Origin: Rhodocollybia butyracea
Taxonomy: Eukaryota; Basidiomycota; Agaricomycetes; Agaricales; Omphalotaceae
Length of the DNA: 39,441 bases
Direction of reading: 5' to 3'
Assembly: GCA_015501585.1 (NCBI GenBank)
Contig: JADNRY010000547.1
Coordinates: forward strand, 1-39,441
The notes beneath the pieces are model-generated. The model was not told where the DNA came from and did not search any database. It was given only the letters and a program-made list of their open reading frames with translations. Below, one piece after another: positions 20,661 to 30,694 of the stretch (its first letter is position 1; each line of letters opens with the position of its first letter). The translations under genes and the position numbers were made by a program.

Positions 20661-20987
20661 TGACCCCAGAGTGGCCTAAAGCAAACTAGGTGACCTATGA
20701 ATCCTATGGCATCCTAGGAATTTGGGCTCGTCCCTTGCCAGTCAAGGCTCTTGAGGATTCCCTAGGGTATCCTAGGCAAACCCAGGGCAAGCCTAGGTGA
20801 CTAGGTCTGCCCAGGTTTGCCCAGGTGTTCCCCAGGTGTTCCCCAGGAGCACCTAGGCAAACCTGGGCAAACCTAGGCTTCCCTAAGGAATCCTCAAGAG
20901 CCTTGACTGGCAAGGGACAAGCCCAAATTCCTAGGATGCCATAGGATTCATAGGTCACCTAGTTTGCTTTAGGCTACTCTGGGGTCA
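20661..20987. repeat. 327-bp foldback palindrome with CCTAGG-rich centre
   Basis: Starts TGACCCCAGAGTGGCC and ends as its near reverse complement. Arms of about 115-120 bp (20661-20780 and 20868-20987) match with only a few differences, enough for a long hairpin. The loop itself is built from repeated CCCAGG and CCTAGG words, with a shorter inner inverted repeat (AGGTTTGCCCAGG and its complement). It could be a foldback element of its own, but no target duplication was found. Confidence 0.9.
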
Positions 20988-21094
20988 AAGTACAACATCA
21001 TGATCATCTAGCCCTTTGAATAACCACTCTATGATGAATTTTGCTGTATCTCTTTATATTTTCACAGCGTAAATAATATTTTTTTGGATAGGAG

Positions 21095-21682
21095 TAGTGT
21101 TGTGCCGGCTGGGGCCCGGCTCAGAAGCCCTGGCTACGGCTCAAAAGCCCCGGCCAGGGCTCGTCAAAAATCTGAGCCGGGCCCCACGAAGGGCCGGCTC
21201 AAAGCCGGCTCAGGCTCAGGCCGGGGCCCAAGCGCTAAAGAGACATGTCTTGAGGCGCTAAGCTCGGTGGACTCTACACCATGATACTTTTGGCTTTCTG
21301 GTTGCTTTCTGAGTGTGTGCAGGTTATACACCTGCTTTTTGAGATGATTTGGATCTGTAAGGCCAATGCAATACATTCATCCAATAGGTGGAACAAATTG
21401 TTTGACACTAATGGAGCCTTTTTTCAGCCTGGTTAATATCTCTGGAAACCATGAGTGTAAAATTGGGCATAAGTGATGATATACTATGTAGTGTAATTTT
21501 TGGTGTGCTGCTCTATGCTTCATTAAGTGCTGAGCTCCGGCTCAGGCCCCGGCCCAGGGCTTTGAGAATTCTGAGCTGGGCCTTGAGCCCCCTGAGCCCT
21601 ATGACGGCTGGGGCCAGGCTAGGCTCAAAGACGGCCGGCTTTGGGGGCTCAACGGCCCTGAGCCGTAGCCGGCACATCACTA
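21095..21682. mobile_element. hAT-type non-autonomous element (588 bp) nested in the Tc1/mariner element
   Basis: Left end TAGTGTTGTGCCGGCT, right end reverse-complemented TAGTGATGTGCCGGCT. An exact 8-bp duplication GATAGGAG flanks it (21087-21094 and 21683-21690), the hAT hallmark. About 160 bp inside each end are GC-rich with repeated GGCTC, CCGGC and GAGCC words in inverted arrangement, as expected for subterminal transposase sites. No transposase is coded. The insertion is younger than its host element. Confidence 0.92.
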
Positions 21683-22002
21683 GATAGGAGAGTCATGCTA
21701 GGAGCTACATAGCTCATGATGAGTCTCCCTGAGCAAGGAAAAGTTGCAAAACAAAATATATTTGTACATATAAGCAAATTACGGACACTTTTGCTCATGC
21801 CAAGTATGCCGTAGGCTTTGTAGTTACAAAAGCTCAAATCGAGAAAATGGCTGCCAGCCTTTGCCCAACAGCCATTCCACATGTAGCAGTGTCTCCGCCT
21901 TTCAATGGCACGTCGACGCCTTGCAGTTTGAAATTCTTCCCCTTGATTGCGGTAGGCACCTTGACCCACCTAAACTGGATGAAACTCGCTATCTTTTCAT
22001 AA

Positions 22003-23555
22003 ACTTCATACCTGGTCTTAAGGGTCGTGTTCCCCACGTCCATTGGTCAGATAGCTGTAAGTATGGCGCATACTCACACGTGCTCTCGCACTGCCACTGT
22101 CCGTATATACTTCGATTCGTACATTTAGACCACCATCCCAGATAACATCGTATAACAACTACTACCATCGCGTATTCTCCTGTTGCCTGAAGCCTAGCTT
22201 CACCTCTAGAATATAATGTGGTCCTGTCAATGTGTGCATCCGTTCGTTAGTGTTCTGTCGGGACTGAACGACAGCCTTTCAATAGCACGAAAAAGGAGTG
22301 GTGGGAAATGTTTGGAAAGTTCGGTGGTTTTGATGCAAACTTGAAGGACTTGGAATCGTTAGCGGTGCCGTACCCGGCCAATATCTCTCCGCCGACCTTT
22401 ATGCTCGAGCTACTGATAAAAACTCTGAAGGCCCGACCGGAGTTACGCGAGTTCATTGTGCCGAAACCTACCAAGAAGAATCCCATTCCAAATGCGATCT
22501 CTTCTGATAAAGGTGATCGGATACAAACGCAGTAGTGGCATTAGATAGGCAAGTAACTCAATCTAATACAGGTGATGGGTCGCAGTACTTATTGCTTCGT
22601 GTTCTACTAGTTCATTCAATATACCACCTTCACCACTACGTATGAATTGAATCCAACATTTCCTCGCCTATCTTTCTATGCCAGCGTTTCGCGATAACAG
22701 TGGCAACACCCCAGGGGTACTACCTATTTTTTTTGTTGAGGTCGCCGTCGCTTGTTGTTCCAAGGTCACTACTGCACTGACAGACCATAATCTTGGACTG
22801 CACGAATGAATGGTACCGTCTCTCGACCTACGCCACGATATACTTGCTCAAACCATACTGTTTTCTGCGGCGGACAAATTTACTGTTGGCCTGTGCGCTC
22901 AAATCGAGGATGTTCATGGAGTATTGAGTATGGGTCAAGCTATGTCGTGAATAGGGATAGGTGGCTGCGTGTTTGCGGTCCGGATATACAGTCTTGATCT
23001 ATTTATGTGTGCCTTTGATTCGCTGCCACTTGCATTTTCATTTACTGTTATTTCTGCTCAGTTCTTTTTTTCTGAGTGTACAGTGGTGCGCTGCCGGGGG
23101 GTGCACATCTGTGGCACGCATTTGACGCGGTGTGCGTACCACGGTTCCCCAGCTGAAAAATTGTTGTAAGATTCTTCCAGATTTGCATCGATTAAAACAT
23201 GTCGAGTTAACCGAGAACAATCTTCCTGCATCCTGAATGTCAAACGCTGCCTCGAAATGTGATCTTCAACCCCGTTTAACAGAAGCGGCTTCTCCAGTCA
23301 AGTACCCAGCCATTCTTTCAACGCAGGTTGTTCACGCACAATTCAATAGAAGAGAATCGCTGCCATTCAGTTGGGAAAGGCAATGCGAAATTGATTATGA
23401 TATGGATTGCTTTACATACATTATGCATGTAGGCGTTGTAATTGAGCCTGGCAGTTGAATTGAGACGAGAAAGAAGAATAGACCGCTTTGCTTCTTATGG
23501 AAAGTAGTACACTATGAAAATACAAACAACAGAAACAACATAAAGGAACCCGAAA
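22003..23555. other. Spacer with one short plus-strand open frame (22308-22535)
   Basis: The frame at 22308 (75 residues, starting MFGKFGGFDANLKDLES) extends upstream in frame to a TAG at about 22248 and reads like protein, with no family recognised. On the minus strand a stretch around 22080-22160 also reads well (YDVIWDGGLNVRIEVYTDSG) next to a GTGAGT donor. They cannot both be real exons of one gene; neither could be extended. Nothing else seen to 23555. Confidence 0.3.
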
Positions 23556-23933
23556 TTAGTACTCTAGCAATACATCTGACTTTGAAATATATAAGAATAA
23601 GTATCTTCCCCATGAAAATTCTACAAGTCTAAAGGGGGCGTACAACTCGGCAAGCAACGAGCCAGTAAACATCCGAGGTGATGATGAAGTAGTAGTAGTA
23701 GGACTATCAAGTCCAGAAGAACAGGAAGAGTCAGACCATGGAGGTGATGGGGAGCGACTTGGCGATTGCTCGTCGTCACCAAAAATGGCCTCGAAATCGC
23801 CCACAGAGACCGTAACAGCTGTCGAAGGATCCATCTCGGCCATGCATTGCATAGCAACATCGAAGTCGTGCAAATAAGCAAACTCATCAGATTCATCTCG
23901 AGATGCAAGGGGGGCGTCGTCTGCATCCAAAGA

Positions 23934-24099
23934 TGTTGGTTAATAAAGACTCCTAGACTCTTAGATGGCTCTGAGATGGCTCTGAGATGGCGGTTCAAGA
24001 CTACTATTAGATTGTTATCAAGGGTTGTAGTTACACATCATTTGTATATATGTGTTTGTCCACAGCCTCGATTGAGCAGCCCAGGATAAATATCCAACA
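23934..24099 (-). repeat. 3' LTR of the Gag-only element
   Basis: 166 bp, begins TGTTGG and ends CCAACA on either strand (perfect 6-bp terminal inverted repeat). Matches the 5' LTR base for base as far as I can read. Confidence 0.95.
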
Positions 24100-24111
24100 C
24101 TCCCCCTCTGC
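24100..24111 (-). other. Polypurine tract
   Basis: GCAGAGGGGGAG on the element strand, directly abutting the 3' LTR; it is where plus-strand DNA synthesis starts. Confidence 0.8.
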
Positions 24112-24147
24112 GAAACAAAGAGAGCTCCCCCTAAGCTATAAATATAA

Positions 24148-25245
24148 TCAAGCATGAAAATCAATATACTCCTCCTCTTCAAAGGGTGGACAAGTAGGAT
24201 GAGCAGAAAAACCATAAGTATCAATAGGAGCAATGAAATGTGAAGAGATGTTATTGGGAGGATTGTGAGTGATGTGCGCAGTGTCATATGTGCGGTTAAG
24301 ACACCAGTGCTTGACTTCCTCTGGCATGTCCTTGACACAGTTAGAAGCCTTGTGCGACATACCTCCACAACGGTGACAGCCATCCATAGACATATCGCAC
24401 CAGCGATTTCCGCGACTGTCTATAAATCCTTGTCCATCTTCATGGCCGCTTCCATTGGAAGCTCCCCCTCTTCCTCCCCCTCTACCACTAAAACTTTCCC
24501 TAGTACCAGATCCATTCCGACTTCCTCCTTTACTTCCCTTTCGGAAAGCTGTAGCATAAGCATGAGCAGCCTCTACACGGGAGGATGGTTCAGACGGGTT
24601 ATTAATCCCATCTAAAATTTCATCGGCTCTCTTCTCAGGGTCAAATGAAACCATAGCACTCTCAAGAACAGTGCGGCAGGTTTTAAGATTGGGCTCGCCA
24701 GTAGGTTGGGCGAGAAGAGATGTTTTCCAGGCCTCGAATGATGAATGAAGGTTCTGGAGCATGATATCCTTGTGATAACTATCAGAGATTGTTTCACCGG
24801 AAGGGAGTAGTGCCTGAAGACGAGCACGCATATCATCCAAAGCATCAAGATAGACTTTGGTTGGTTTAAGCGGATCATGCGTAATGCGGTGATAGGCAGC
24901 ACGTGTAGCTGAACGTGAGGAAAATGATGATTTTTCAAAATAGGAGACAAGTGCACTCCAGATTTCGGAAGCATTTGTCTTATCCTTGTAGATGTTTCGG
25001 CAGTCTCGATTAGTGAGGGATTTAATGATGGACGCAGCCTGTGAGTTGAGTCGATCCCATTCCTTGGCATCAGCAGCCTCTGATGGACGTGAAGTCAACC
25101 CTGTGGCAATCTTGGCGCTCTGACCATCTGCACTAAGCACCATTTGCAGAACATCCTCTTTCCAGTTGCTCCAGTCATCAGCATTTGTAGTGGAAAGTAG
25201 GGGAATGTTCCTTCCAAGATTAAGAAGAGCTGAAAGTGTGGCCAT
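24148..25245 (-). CDS. Copia-type Gag with zinc knuckle
   Basis: 365 residues, single exon, intact. The N-terminal two thirds is a UBN2/RVT-type copia Gag fold: NADDWSNWKEDVLQMV, ASEIWSALVSYFEKSS, and repeated helical segments. A Gly/Arg/Ser-rich linker (GSRNGSGTRESFSGRGGGRG) leads to a CCHC knuckle CHRCGGMSHKASNC (C-x2-C-x4-H-x4-C) that packages RNA. The frame ends 48 bp before the 3' LTR, leaving no room for pol. The ATG at 25245 lies about 140 bp after the primer site. An intact frame despite loss of pol suggests Gag is still selected for, or that insertion is very recent. Confidence 0.93.
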   Translation of the reverse strand: MATLSALLNLGRNIPLLSTTNADDWSNWKEDVLQMVLSADGQSAKIATGLTSRPSEAADAKEWDRLNSQAASIIKSLTNRDCRNIYKDKTNASEIWSALVSYFEKSSFSSRSATRAAYHRITHDPLKPTKVYLDALDDMRARLQALLPSGETISDSYHKDIMLQNLHSSFEAWKTSLLAQPTGEPNLKTCRTVLESAMVSFDPEKRADEILDGINNPSEPSSRVEAAHAYATAFRKGSKGGSRNGSGTRESFSGRGGGRGGASNGSGHEDGQGFIDSRGNRWCDMSMDGCHRCGGMSHKASNCVKDMPEEVKHWCLNRTYDTAHITHNPPNNISSHFIAPIDTYGFSAHPTCPPFEEEEYIDFHA

Positions 25246-25374
25246 AGTGAATGAATATGAGTCGTTGAAAAGGGATTGGGGATGGGATGATGAAATGAGT
25301 GAGATTGAGTGATTGGGTGAAAAGTAAAGCTCCTAGATGATGAATAAAACTCCTAGATGTATAGTGTGGACACG

Positions 25375-25386
25375 GGGCCCATAACC
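25375..25386 (-). other. Primer-binding site for half initiator tRNA-Met
   Basis: GGTTATGGGCCC on the element strand, touching the 5' LTR. It is complementary to GGGCCCATAACC, the anticodon stem-loop of eukaryotic initiator tRNA-Met, so priming is from an internally cut tRNA, as known for Drosophila copia and yeast Ty5. Confidence 0.85.
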
Positions 25387-25552
25387 TGTTGGTTAATAAA
25401 GACTCCTAGACTCTTAGATGGCTCTGAGATGGCTCTGAGATGGCGGTTCAAGACTACTATTAGATTGTTATCAAGGGTTGTAGTTACACATCATTTGTAT
25501 ATATGTGTTTGTCCACAGCCTCGATTGAGCAGCCCAGGATAAATATCCAACA
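25387..25552 (-). repeat. 5' LTR of the Gag-only element
   Basis: 166 bp, same sequence as the 3' LTR. Holds an AT-rich TATATATAC-like box (on the element strand) that may serve as promoter. Its inner edge adds an in-frame tail and stop to the interrupted zinc-finger protein. Confidence 0.95.
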
Positions 25553-26352
25553 AAAGAGTCACCACACTGAACATCACAGGAGCTGTAGAAGTTCATGTGC
25601 GGGGAGAACCAGGTCTGGTGAGCTCCTAAAGGCTCATTCGTAGGCACAGAACTGGGATAAAAAAACTGCAGAGAAGGTGTACTCCCAACAGCAGGGAAGA
25701 GAGGCCTCGGTCGAAGTTCATCGAGATGTACACCGCCGAAAAGACTGATGGAGTGGAAGAGGTCATCCACGTTGGAAGCAATCTCAGCAGGAAAGAAAGG
25801 TTTGCAAATGGATTCGAGGCTGAGCTCATCGTCGGATATGACGGAAGACGGATGAGGATGCGGACTTGGCGATGTCGATGGGAGGGATGATAAAGATGAT
25901 TCGGAGGAGGGACTCGACGACAGGTTCGGAGAGTCACTTTTGGGGGTTGGTTCGGAATCAGATGAGGTTCCGAGTGAGCATTTAGGTGTCGAAGCAGGAG
26001 CAGCCTGCTTCTTAGCCCGAGCTTTCCTAGGTTTGGGCACGTAGGCATGGATTCTTTTTCGGTGCCTGATGAGTGATGCTCCATCGCATGTCCTGAATTC
26101 ACAGTCCGGGCAAATCTTGCATTTGTCTTGGGAGCTATGGGTTATAAGTAACAAGCGACAACGCGATATCAGACGGACTCACTGAGTTCGGTAGTGGACG
26201 TCCAAGTTGTTTTTCTGAAGAGCCTCATGAGAGCAACCAGGCCATGAACACCGATATTTTCTGTTTAGAGATGGCATGAGAATATGAACTTTGACCACGA
26301 CTAGAATCACTTACACTGCGGCCATTTTCTGATGAGTGAGCATGTGCCTCCG

Positions 26353-28713
26353 CATATCATGGCGGTGGGCGAGTACGAGACCGCACTCGATACATTCGGG
26401 AGAGGACACATTGACGAATTTCTATAAAGGATGTACGTTTTAGTAGGACGTATGAGGAGTTTCGAAGAAAGAGCTTACCAAACTAGCTACGCGAGGCATC
26501 TTGAGCAAGAAGGAGAAGGCGAGAAAGCTTCTAGGGGATAGATAGAGGATAAATAAGCAGTGGATAGCGATAACTTGCTATCCTGGATCGGGAGAGAGCG
26601 CAGAAGGGCTACTTGATGACGGGAAAGGCATCTTCAACTTGAGGAACTTTTAACCACTTTGACGATTGGGACGATTGGTGTGTGAATGAAAAACCGTCGT
26701 TTTTTTGCCCTTTATAGAGCGCGCACTCGAGTGGCACAGAAAAATCTCCTTTGTAGGGAATTTCGAGGGTCTAAGCACGGGCGCCCTATGTCAAGCAGCG
26801 TAAAAAAGGAAATATTGATGGAAATATACCTTCTTAGGGAAAAAAACAAGACGTTATCGTGAGTGGCAATAAAGAATTTGAAAAAAAGGAAAACATGAGG
26901 TTCATGCATGTCGGCGGAATGGTAAAAATCAGTCTTCCGGAAAGACTCGAGTTGAAGAAATCTGATGAATTAGAGACTCTGAGATGATAAGATATCCAAA
27001 GAAAGCTTCAACGGTCAACAGCAGCAAGGCTCAGAGGCTAGAGCTCAAAGGGCAGCGATATTAGGCACAGCCACATCGATTCTTGTTCTTCGGCTGTTTT
27101 CGATGGTCCAACCGGCTAGCTGCTCCACTAAGCCGGTCCACTATCTTCGATGTTTTGCGACTTCGAGAACAGAGACTCGAGGGACTTTGAGCTTTCGGAA
27201 AATAATTGTGTCAGTCTCCATTTACAGGAGCGTCAGTCTGGCTCGGAAGTGACATCCAAAAAGGCAGAGGATTTAGTGTGAGGTTCCCAAGAGAACCGGG
27301 GTAGTATGAAATGACATCTTGCTCGCTTCTCGTAGAATCCGGCTATTATTTTGAGGGACCCGCCTTATAGGAGCGGATTCACAGTGGTTTCTTGTACAAC
27401 CCAGAAGAGGGTTGGTTACACAGGATATAAATTAAGAGAAGACTGGAAGAGGAGAGATGCGAGGGTGCGCGGTGCGCCATTGAACGCTTGTGTATGCCAC
27501 ACGGATGCGTAGCCTCCTTGAAGCGACTAATGCTCCCAGGGGACAGCTTTGCTTGATCGAGAGCGAAGAACCGCGCTAAGTAGGGTCTACCGTCTCGAAA
27601 TTAGACTATACGTCTCGGGTACATATCTATCGTCCCTCAACGTTAACTTGAAAGTAATAATACTTTCTCATACTTCATGCGCACGAGTATCCTATCGAAG
27701 GAGGTAGCTGTTCCAGGGTACCAAGGATTCCAAAATACATCATCGATGCCCGTCGTATAGTGACAGGTTTGTATCCCAGGTATTCGATGAAGACTTCCAA
27801 CCGCTTTGGGCAGACATTACGGCGAATCAAGCTGACATGCGTGACTTTATAAGCAATAAAGCAAAAGAAGACGATGCTCACCGGCGCTGTAAGCCCAACA
27901 GTCGTAGAATGGGCTCATGGGGTGTCTGTAGAAGTTAAAATCTTCCGTGAGTCTATTGAACGAAAGCTGTTGGTCTCATAAACACAGTACAGGGAGCGCA
28001 AGCTCGTACTGTTTGAATGGGCAGAAGGCGTAACCAAAGTGAATTGTTTTGACTAGAGTGGATTTTCCAAAGAGATAGACAACCTTGTTCAACATTGGAC
28101 AGGAAATGCATCGCACACGCCCTGCCGCTTATCTAGCGCGAAATCCGGACTTGAGCCAGACTGTTTTGTTATATTCAGTTTCAGTATGGAAAAATACTCG
28201 CTTTACTTGTGATTTTGTGTAGTGTATACCTTGTTCCGGTGAACTTGTAGTCAGAATTCTGTAATCTATCTCGTATTCTCTCCCCTTATAAATCCACTTC
28301 ATCAGCTCAGGGCCTCAGAATCACCTTCAATTTCCATTTTTCCTTTGCATAATGGTGGACCTATTACATTGAGGTGGGAAGTGTTGAAAACATAAGCACA
28401 TAAATTTGTCGAATCGCCGATTTTTGCGATCGAGTACGAAAGTTAGGCGCGGGTGTAAGAGCCTCCCATAATTCGATCTCAAAGTCGCAATAAAGTCCAG
28501 TGTTGAACGTTGAAGCTTTTGAAGATGTTAAAGAGAGTGGAAGGCAAGCGGACTCGGCTCTGGATTATATAAGTTCATTCATTTGTTTACTAACGAACAT
28601 CTTATCATATGCGACGACTTCGAATGCGACTTTTCTTTCGGTCAGTCTTTGCATGAAACACATCGTAGGATGCTGTAGACTCTTTTCCTGGAGTGTCGGT
28701 GAAGTGGTGCGAC
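26353..28713. repeat. Segmental duplication, copy 1 (zinc-finger exon 2 and promoter side)
   Basis: Begins inside exon 2 of the zinc-finger gene and continues through its start and upstream DNA. Similar in order to 30695-32165, with shared blocks such as GCGCACTCGAGTGGCACAG (26720 and 30967), GGGCGCCCTATGTCAAGC (26780 and 31026) and CGACGACTTCGAATGCGACT (28612 and 32053). About 800 bp (27715-28505) have no counterpart in copy 2. No gene is visible in 26500-28713 other than the zinc-finger start. Confidence 0.85.
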
Positions 28714-29342
28714 TGGACCAGACCCGACCGGGATCGCTGCCGGAATCGCAGGCTTAATCAGAAAATAATTTTTCGAGTTTCTTCTGGGTTGCGAAGCTCC
28801 GGATGACTACTTGAGCTAGACTTGAGCCAGTAACTTTCTGCACTTGGATGTGCAAAAAGCTCGATTCAAAAATGCCAGCGAAGAAGTAATATCAATTCAT
28901 GACTAGGTAGCAGGTGGTTTGAGTCTACAGTCAGGTACCCTGCGGATATTCAACTAGTGCTCCTTATTTCCAGACAAAGCGGCAAGCGTACCTTATGCGA
29001 TACAGGTAAGTCCCTGGGTCTTTCGGTGTTATAACTGACGTTCCGTTCAGAGTGGAGTTTTGAGCTTGCATCACATCGTCTTGTAGCATGAATAATTACC
29101 GAAACTGGCGGATGTGTAAGGAATCGTCAAGGTCTGTCGATTTCAATTAGTGGTCAAATCATCACATCATGGGGCCAATATACCAAGTCGCTGTCGTTCC
29201 GATACTGTGCGAGGATTACTGACCAAACTCACTGACCAACCCAACGAGTCGTCATTCTACACAGGCGCTGTCGCACTTAGAGAGAGGCAAACTATAAAGC
29301 ACACAAGGAAAACTCACACAACACATCCTCTCTGTGCACATC
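28714..29342. other. Upstream region of the SDR gene, absent from duplication copy 2
   Basis: About 630 bp without recognisable genes. It and the SDR gene itself fall in the stretch (about 28714-30500) that copy 2 lacks. Confidence 0.4.
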
Positions 29343-30353
29343 ATGTCTTCTCCACTCGCAATGACCGCTACCCATCACCACGACACATATCCCGCCATCT
29401 CACCCACCAGCCCTTCGCTCAACCAGTCCGGTAAAACAATTCTTATCACCGGTGGAGGCAGCGGAATCGGTTTAGAGATTGCCCGGTCTTTCGCCAAAGC
29501 CTCTGCGTCCAGGATCATCATTGTGGGCAGACGAAGTAATGTACTCGAAGACTCCGCAAAAAAACTCCGCGACGAGTTCACAGCAAATACCACCGAATTC
29601 ATCGCTCGCCAAGGAGATATCAGCTCCGACGATTCCATCAATTCTCTTTGGGAATTCTTGCACTCTCAAAACATCTTCGTCCACGTCCTAGTGCTGAACG
29701 CAGTAGTGTACGGATCCGATGATAATTCGAGTAACGGAAATGATACCCTCAGCATGGACAAGACCAAACTCATGCGGGTCATGGATACCAACTTCGGTGG
29801 AAATTTCCTCATGAGTGCCAAATTTGTCAAACAGACGCTGCGCCCAGCCAAACAGCAATTGAATCTTATTAATCTTTCTACCGGTGCTGTTCATCTACAT
29901 CCTGCGCCCGACACTGTATATGCTACTACAAAGACGGCATTTACGTCCCTCATGGGACGGATTGCGGATGAACGTCCGGTTGAGGATGTTCAAATTATTT
30001 CAATCCATCCAGGGATGCTGTATTCGGAGGTAAGTTGCCTCGATTATTGAGGTTATTCATGTTGAAAATTATTATCTCTAGAGCGTCGCGAAAATGTTTG
30101 ATAAATCGTTGTTTAAATGGGATTCATGTAGGTTTTTCATGGTACTCCGAACCACATACTGATTTCTACGTTCCGTTCATTAGTTGCTTTGGCTGCAGAC
30201 TTTTCTGTCTGGGCGGCGTCCCCCAAGGCATCTTGGCTGCATGGTCGTTTTGTGTGGGCTTCGTGGGATGTTGACGAGTTGAAAGCTGACCCTGAGATTC
30301 AGAAACAAGTACAAGGAAAGGGTGGGTACTTGAAAGTTGCAATAGAGGATTAA
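29343..30353 (+). CDS. Short-chain dehydrogenase/reductase
   Basis: Three exons, 29343-30029, 30082-30127 and 30184-30353, give 300 residues. Rossmann cofactor motif TGGGSGIG at residues 36-43 after KTILI; LNAVVYG sits where most classical SDRs have NNAG; the catalytic set is Ser179 (NLST), Tyr193 and Lys197 (YATTK). The IHPG motif follows at about 221-224. The basic GRRS after the second strand suggests NADP(H), an inference. Extra C-terminal segment with FVWASWDVDEL is typical of many fungal SDRs that act on unknown carbonyl or alcohol substrates. The gene lies between the two copies of the segmental duplication and in one copy only. Confidence 0.88.
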
Positions 30354-30529
30354 GCTCTATGGATCCTTCAGCATTGTTGAACAATTAGAACTAAGGATGT
30401 TGTACTAGCCACCCCCTTCGGGAATCATTTGACGTATAGCTTGCACTCAACAGATGTAGCTGGAGAGGTAATCTCCAGAGTAAACTGTGTTGTCTAGGCT
30501 CTACGCGCGGCACTGACTTGGACTACATA

Positions 30530-30694
30530 CGGTAGATAATAAAACTGGAATGGTACGGGTTACACAATAAATTGAAGCTTGAAGTCTCAGTCAACATGGT
30601 TTCAGAACTCACCTTACGATGTGAACGCTCAGGCCTTGTTGCCACAGGATCTCACATCCAAAAAACTGATGTCAAACTCCCTTTATGTAGTACC
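30530..30694 (+). repeat. Duplicated 5' fragment of the RNA-repair gene
   Basis: Matches 32230-32395, which contains the promoter-proximal DNA, the ATG and about 32 codons of the RNA-repair gene. Ends at TACC, where the sequence switches to zinc-finger exon 2 DNA in antisense orientation. Confidence 0.9.

Larger units (their letters stand above)
20345..21804. mobile_element. Tc1/mariner-like element (non-autonomous, 1460 bp with nested insert)
   Basis: Terminal inverted repeats of about 29 bp match at all but one position: both ends read CTTGGC(G/A)TGAGCAAAAG then TGTCCGTAATTT going inwards. The ends are flanked by TA (20343-20344 and 21805-21806), the target duplication of Tc1/mariner elements. 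No transposase frame is present; the interior is a large palindrome and a nested hAT element. Without the nested insert and its duplicated 8 bp it would be 864 bp long. Confidence 0.88.
20301..22002 (+). other. Possible short coding frame split by the Tc1/mariner element
   Basis: ATG at 20301 reads MAMVSYTLRPDATI and then TA, the left target dinucleotide. With the element and one TA removed, the frame passes on as TAT GCC GTA from 21807 and continues to a stop at 22000-22002, about 79 residues in total. No family recognised. One junction in three would keep some frame by chance, so this is weak evidence for an interrupted gene. Divergent start from the CIR-N gene would fit a bidirectional promoter. 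Confidence 0.2.
23934..25552 (-). mobile_element. Gag-only Ty1/copia LTR retrotransposon, 1619 bp, recently inserted
   Basis: Two 166-bp LTRs that I read as identical enclose a primer site, one gag frame and a polypurine tract; there is no protease, integrase, reverse transcriptase or RNase H. Exact 5-bp duplications AAAGA lie at 23929-23933 and 25553-25557. Identical LTRs imply a young insertion. Replication must rely on the enzymes of an autonomous copia element elsewhere. The layout is that of terminal-repeat elements with only a GAG domain (TR-GAG), known from plants. Confidence 0.94.
23556..26499 (-). pseudogene. C2H2 zinc-finger transcription regulator interrupted by an LTR retrotransposon
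   Basis: Exons 26499-26479 (21 nt), 26421-26315, 26260-26183, 26134-25553, then, after the inserted element, 23928-23556. Three N-terminal zinc fingers: C-x2-C-x12-H-x3-H (CIECG...HMLTH), C-x4-C-x12-H-x3-H (CSWPGC...HYRTH) and C-x2-C-x12-H-x4-H (CPDC...HRKRIH). A basic patch (KPRKARAKK) and long Ser/Pro-rich and acidic regions follow, as in fungal regulators. The element with its duplicated AAAGA interrupts exon 4. If element and one duplicate are ignored, GAC TCT TTG GAT joins in frame and the protein has 386 residues. As it stands, translation enters the LTR and stops there at 25471, keeping the fingers but losing about 125 C-terminal residues. DNA binding could thus survive without the tail. 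Target genes unknown. Confidence 0.85.

Noticed and set aside
20704..20958. 84-residue minus-strand open frame
   Set aside because: Lies entirely in the foldback palindrome; both ends encode similar words because the DNA is self-complementary.
21084..21687. Pro/Gly/Ser-rich open frames around the hAT element
   Set aside because: They follow the GC-rich GGCTC arrays and have no coding character.
20640..21690. CRISPR-like repeat array (recurrent CCTAGG and GGCTC words)
   Set aside because: Spacing is irregular, repeats are inverted as well as direct, and the genome is eukaryotic; these are transposon structures.
24012..24099. Open frame over the LTR read as a host exon
   Set aside because: The same words occur in both LTRs; the frame is the LTR itself.
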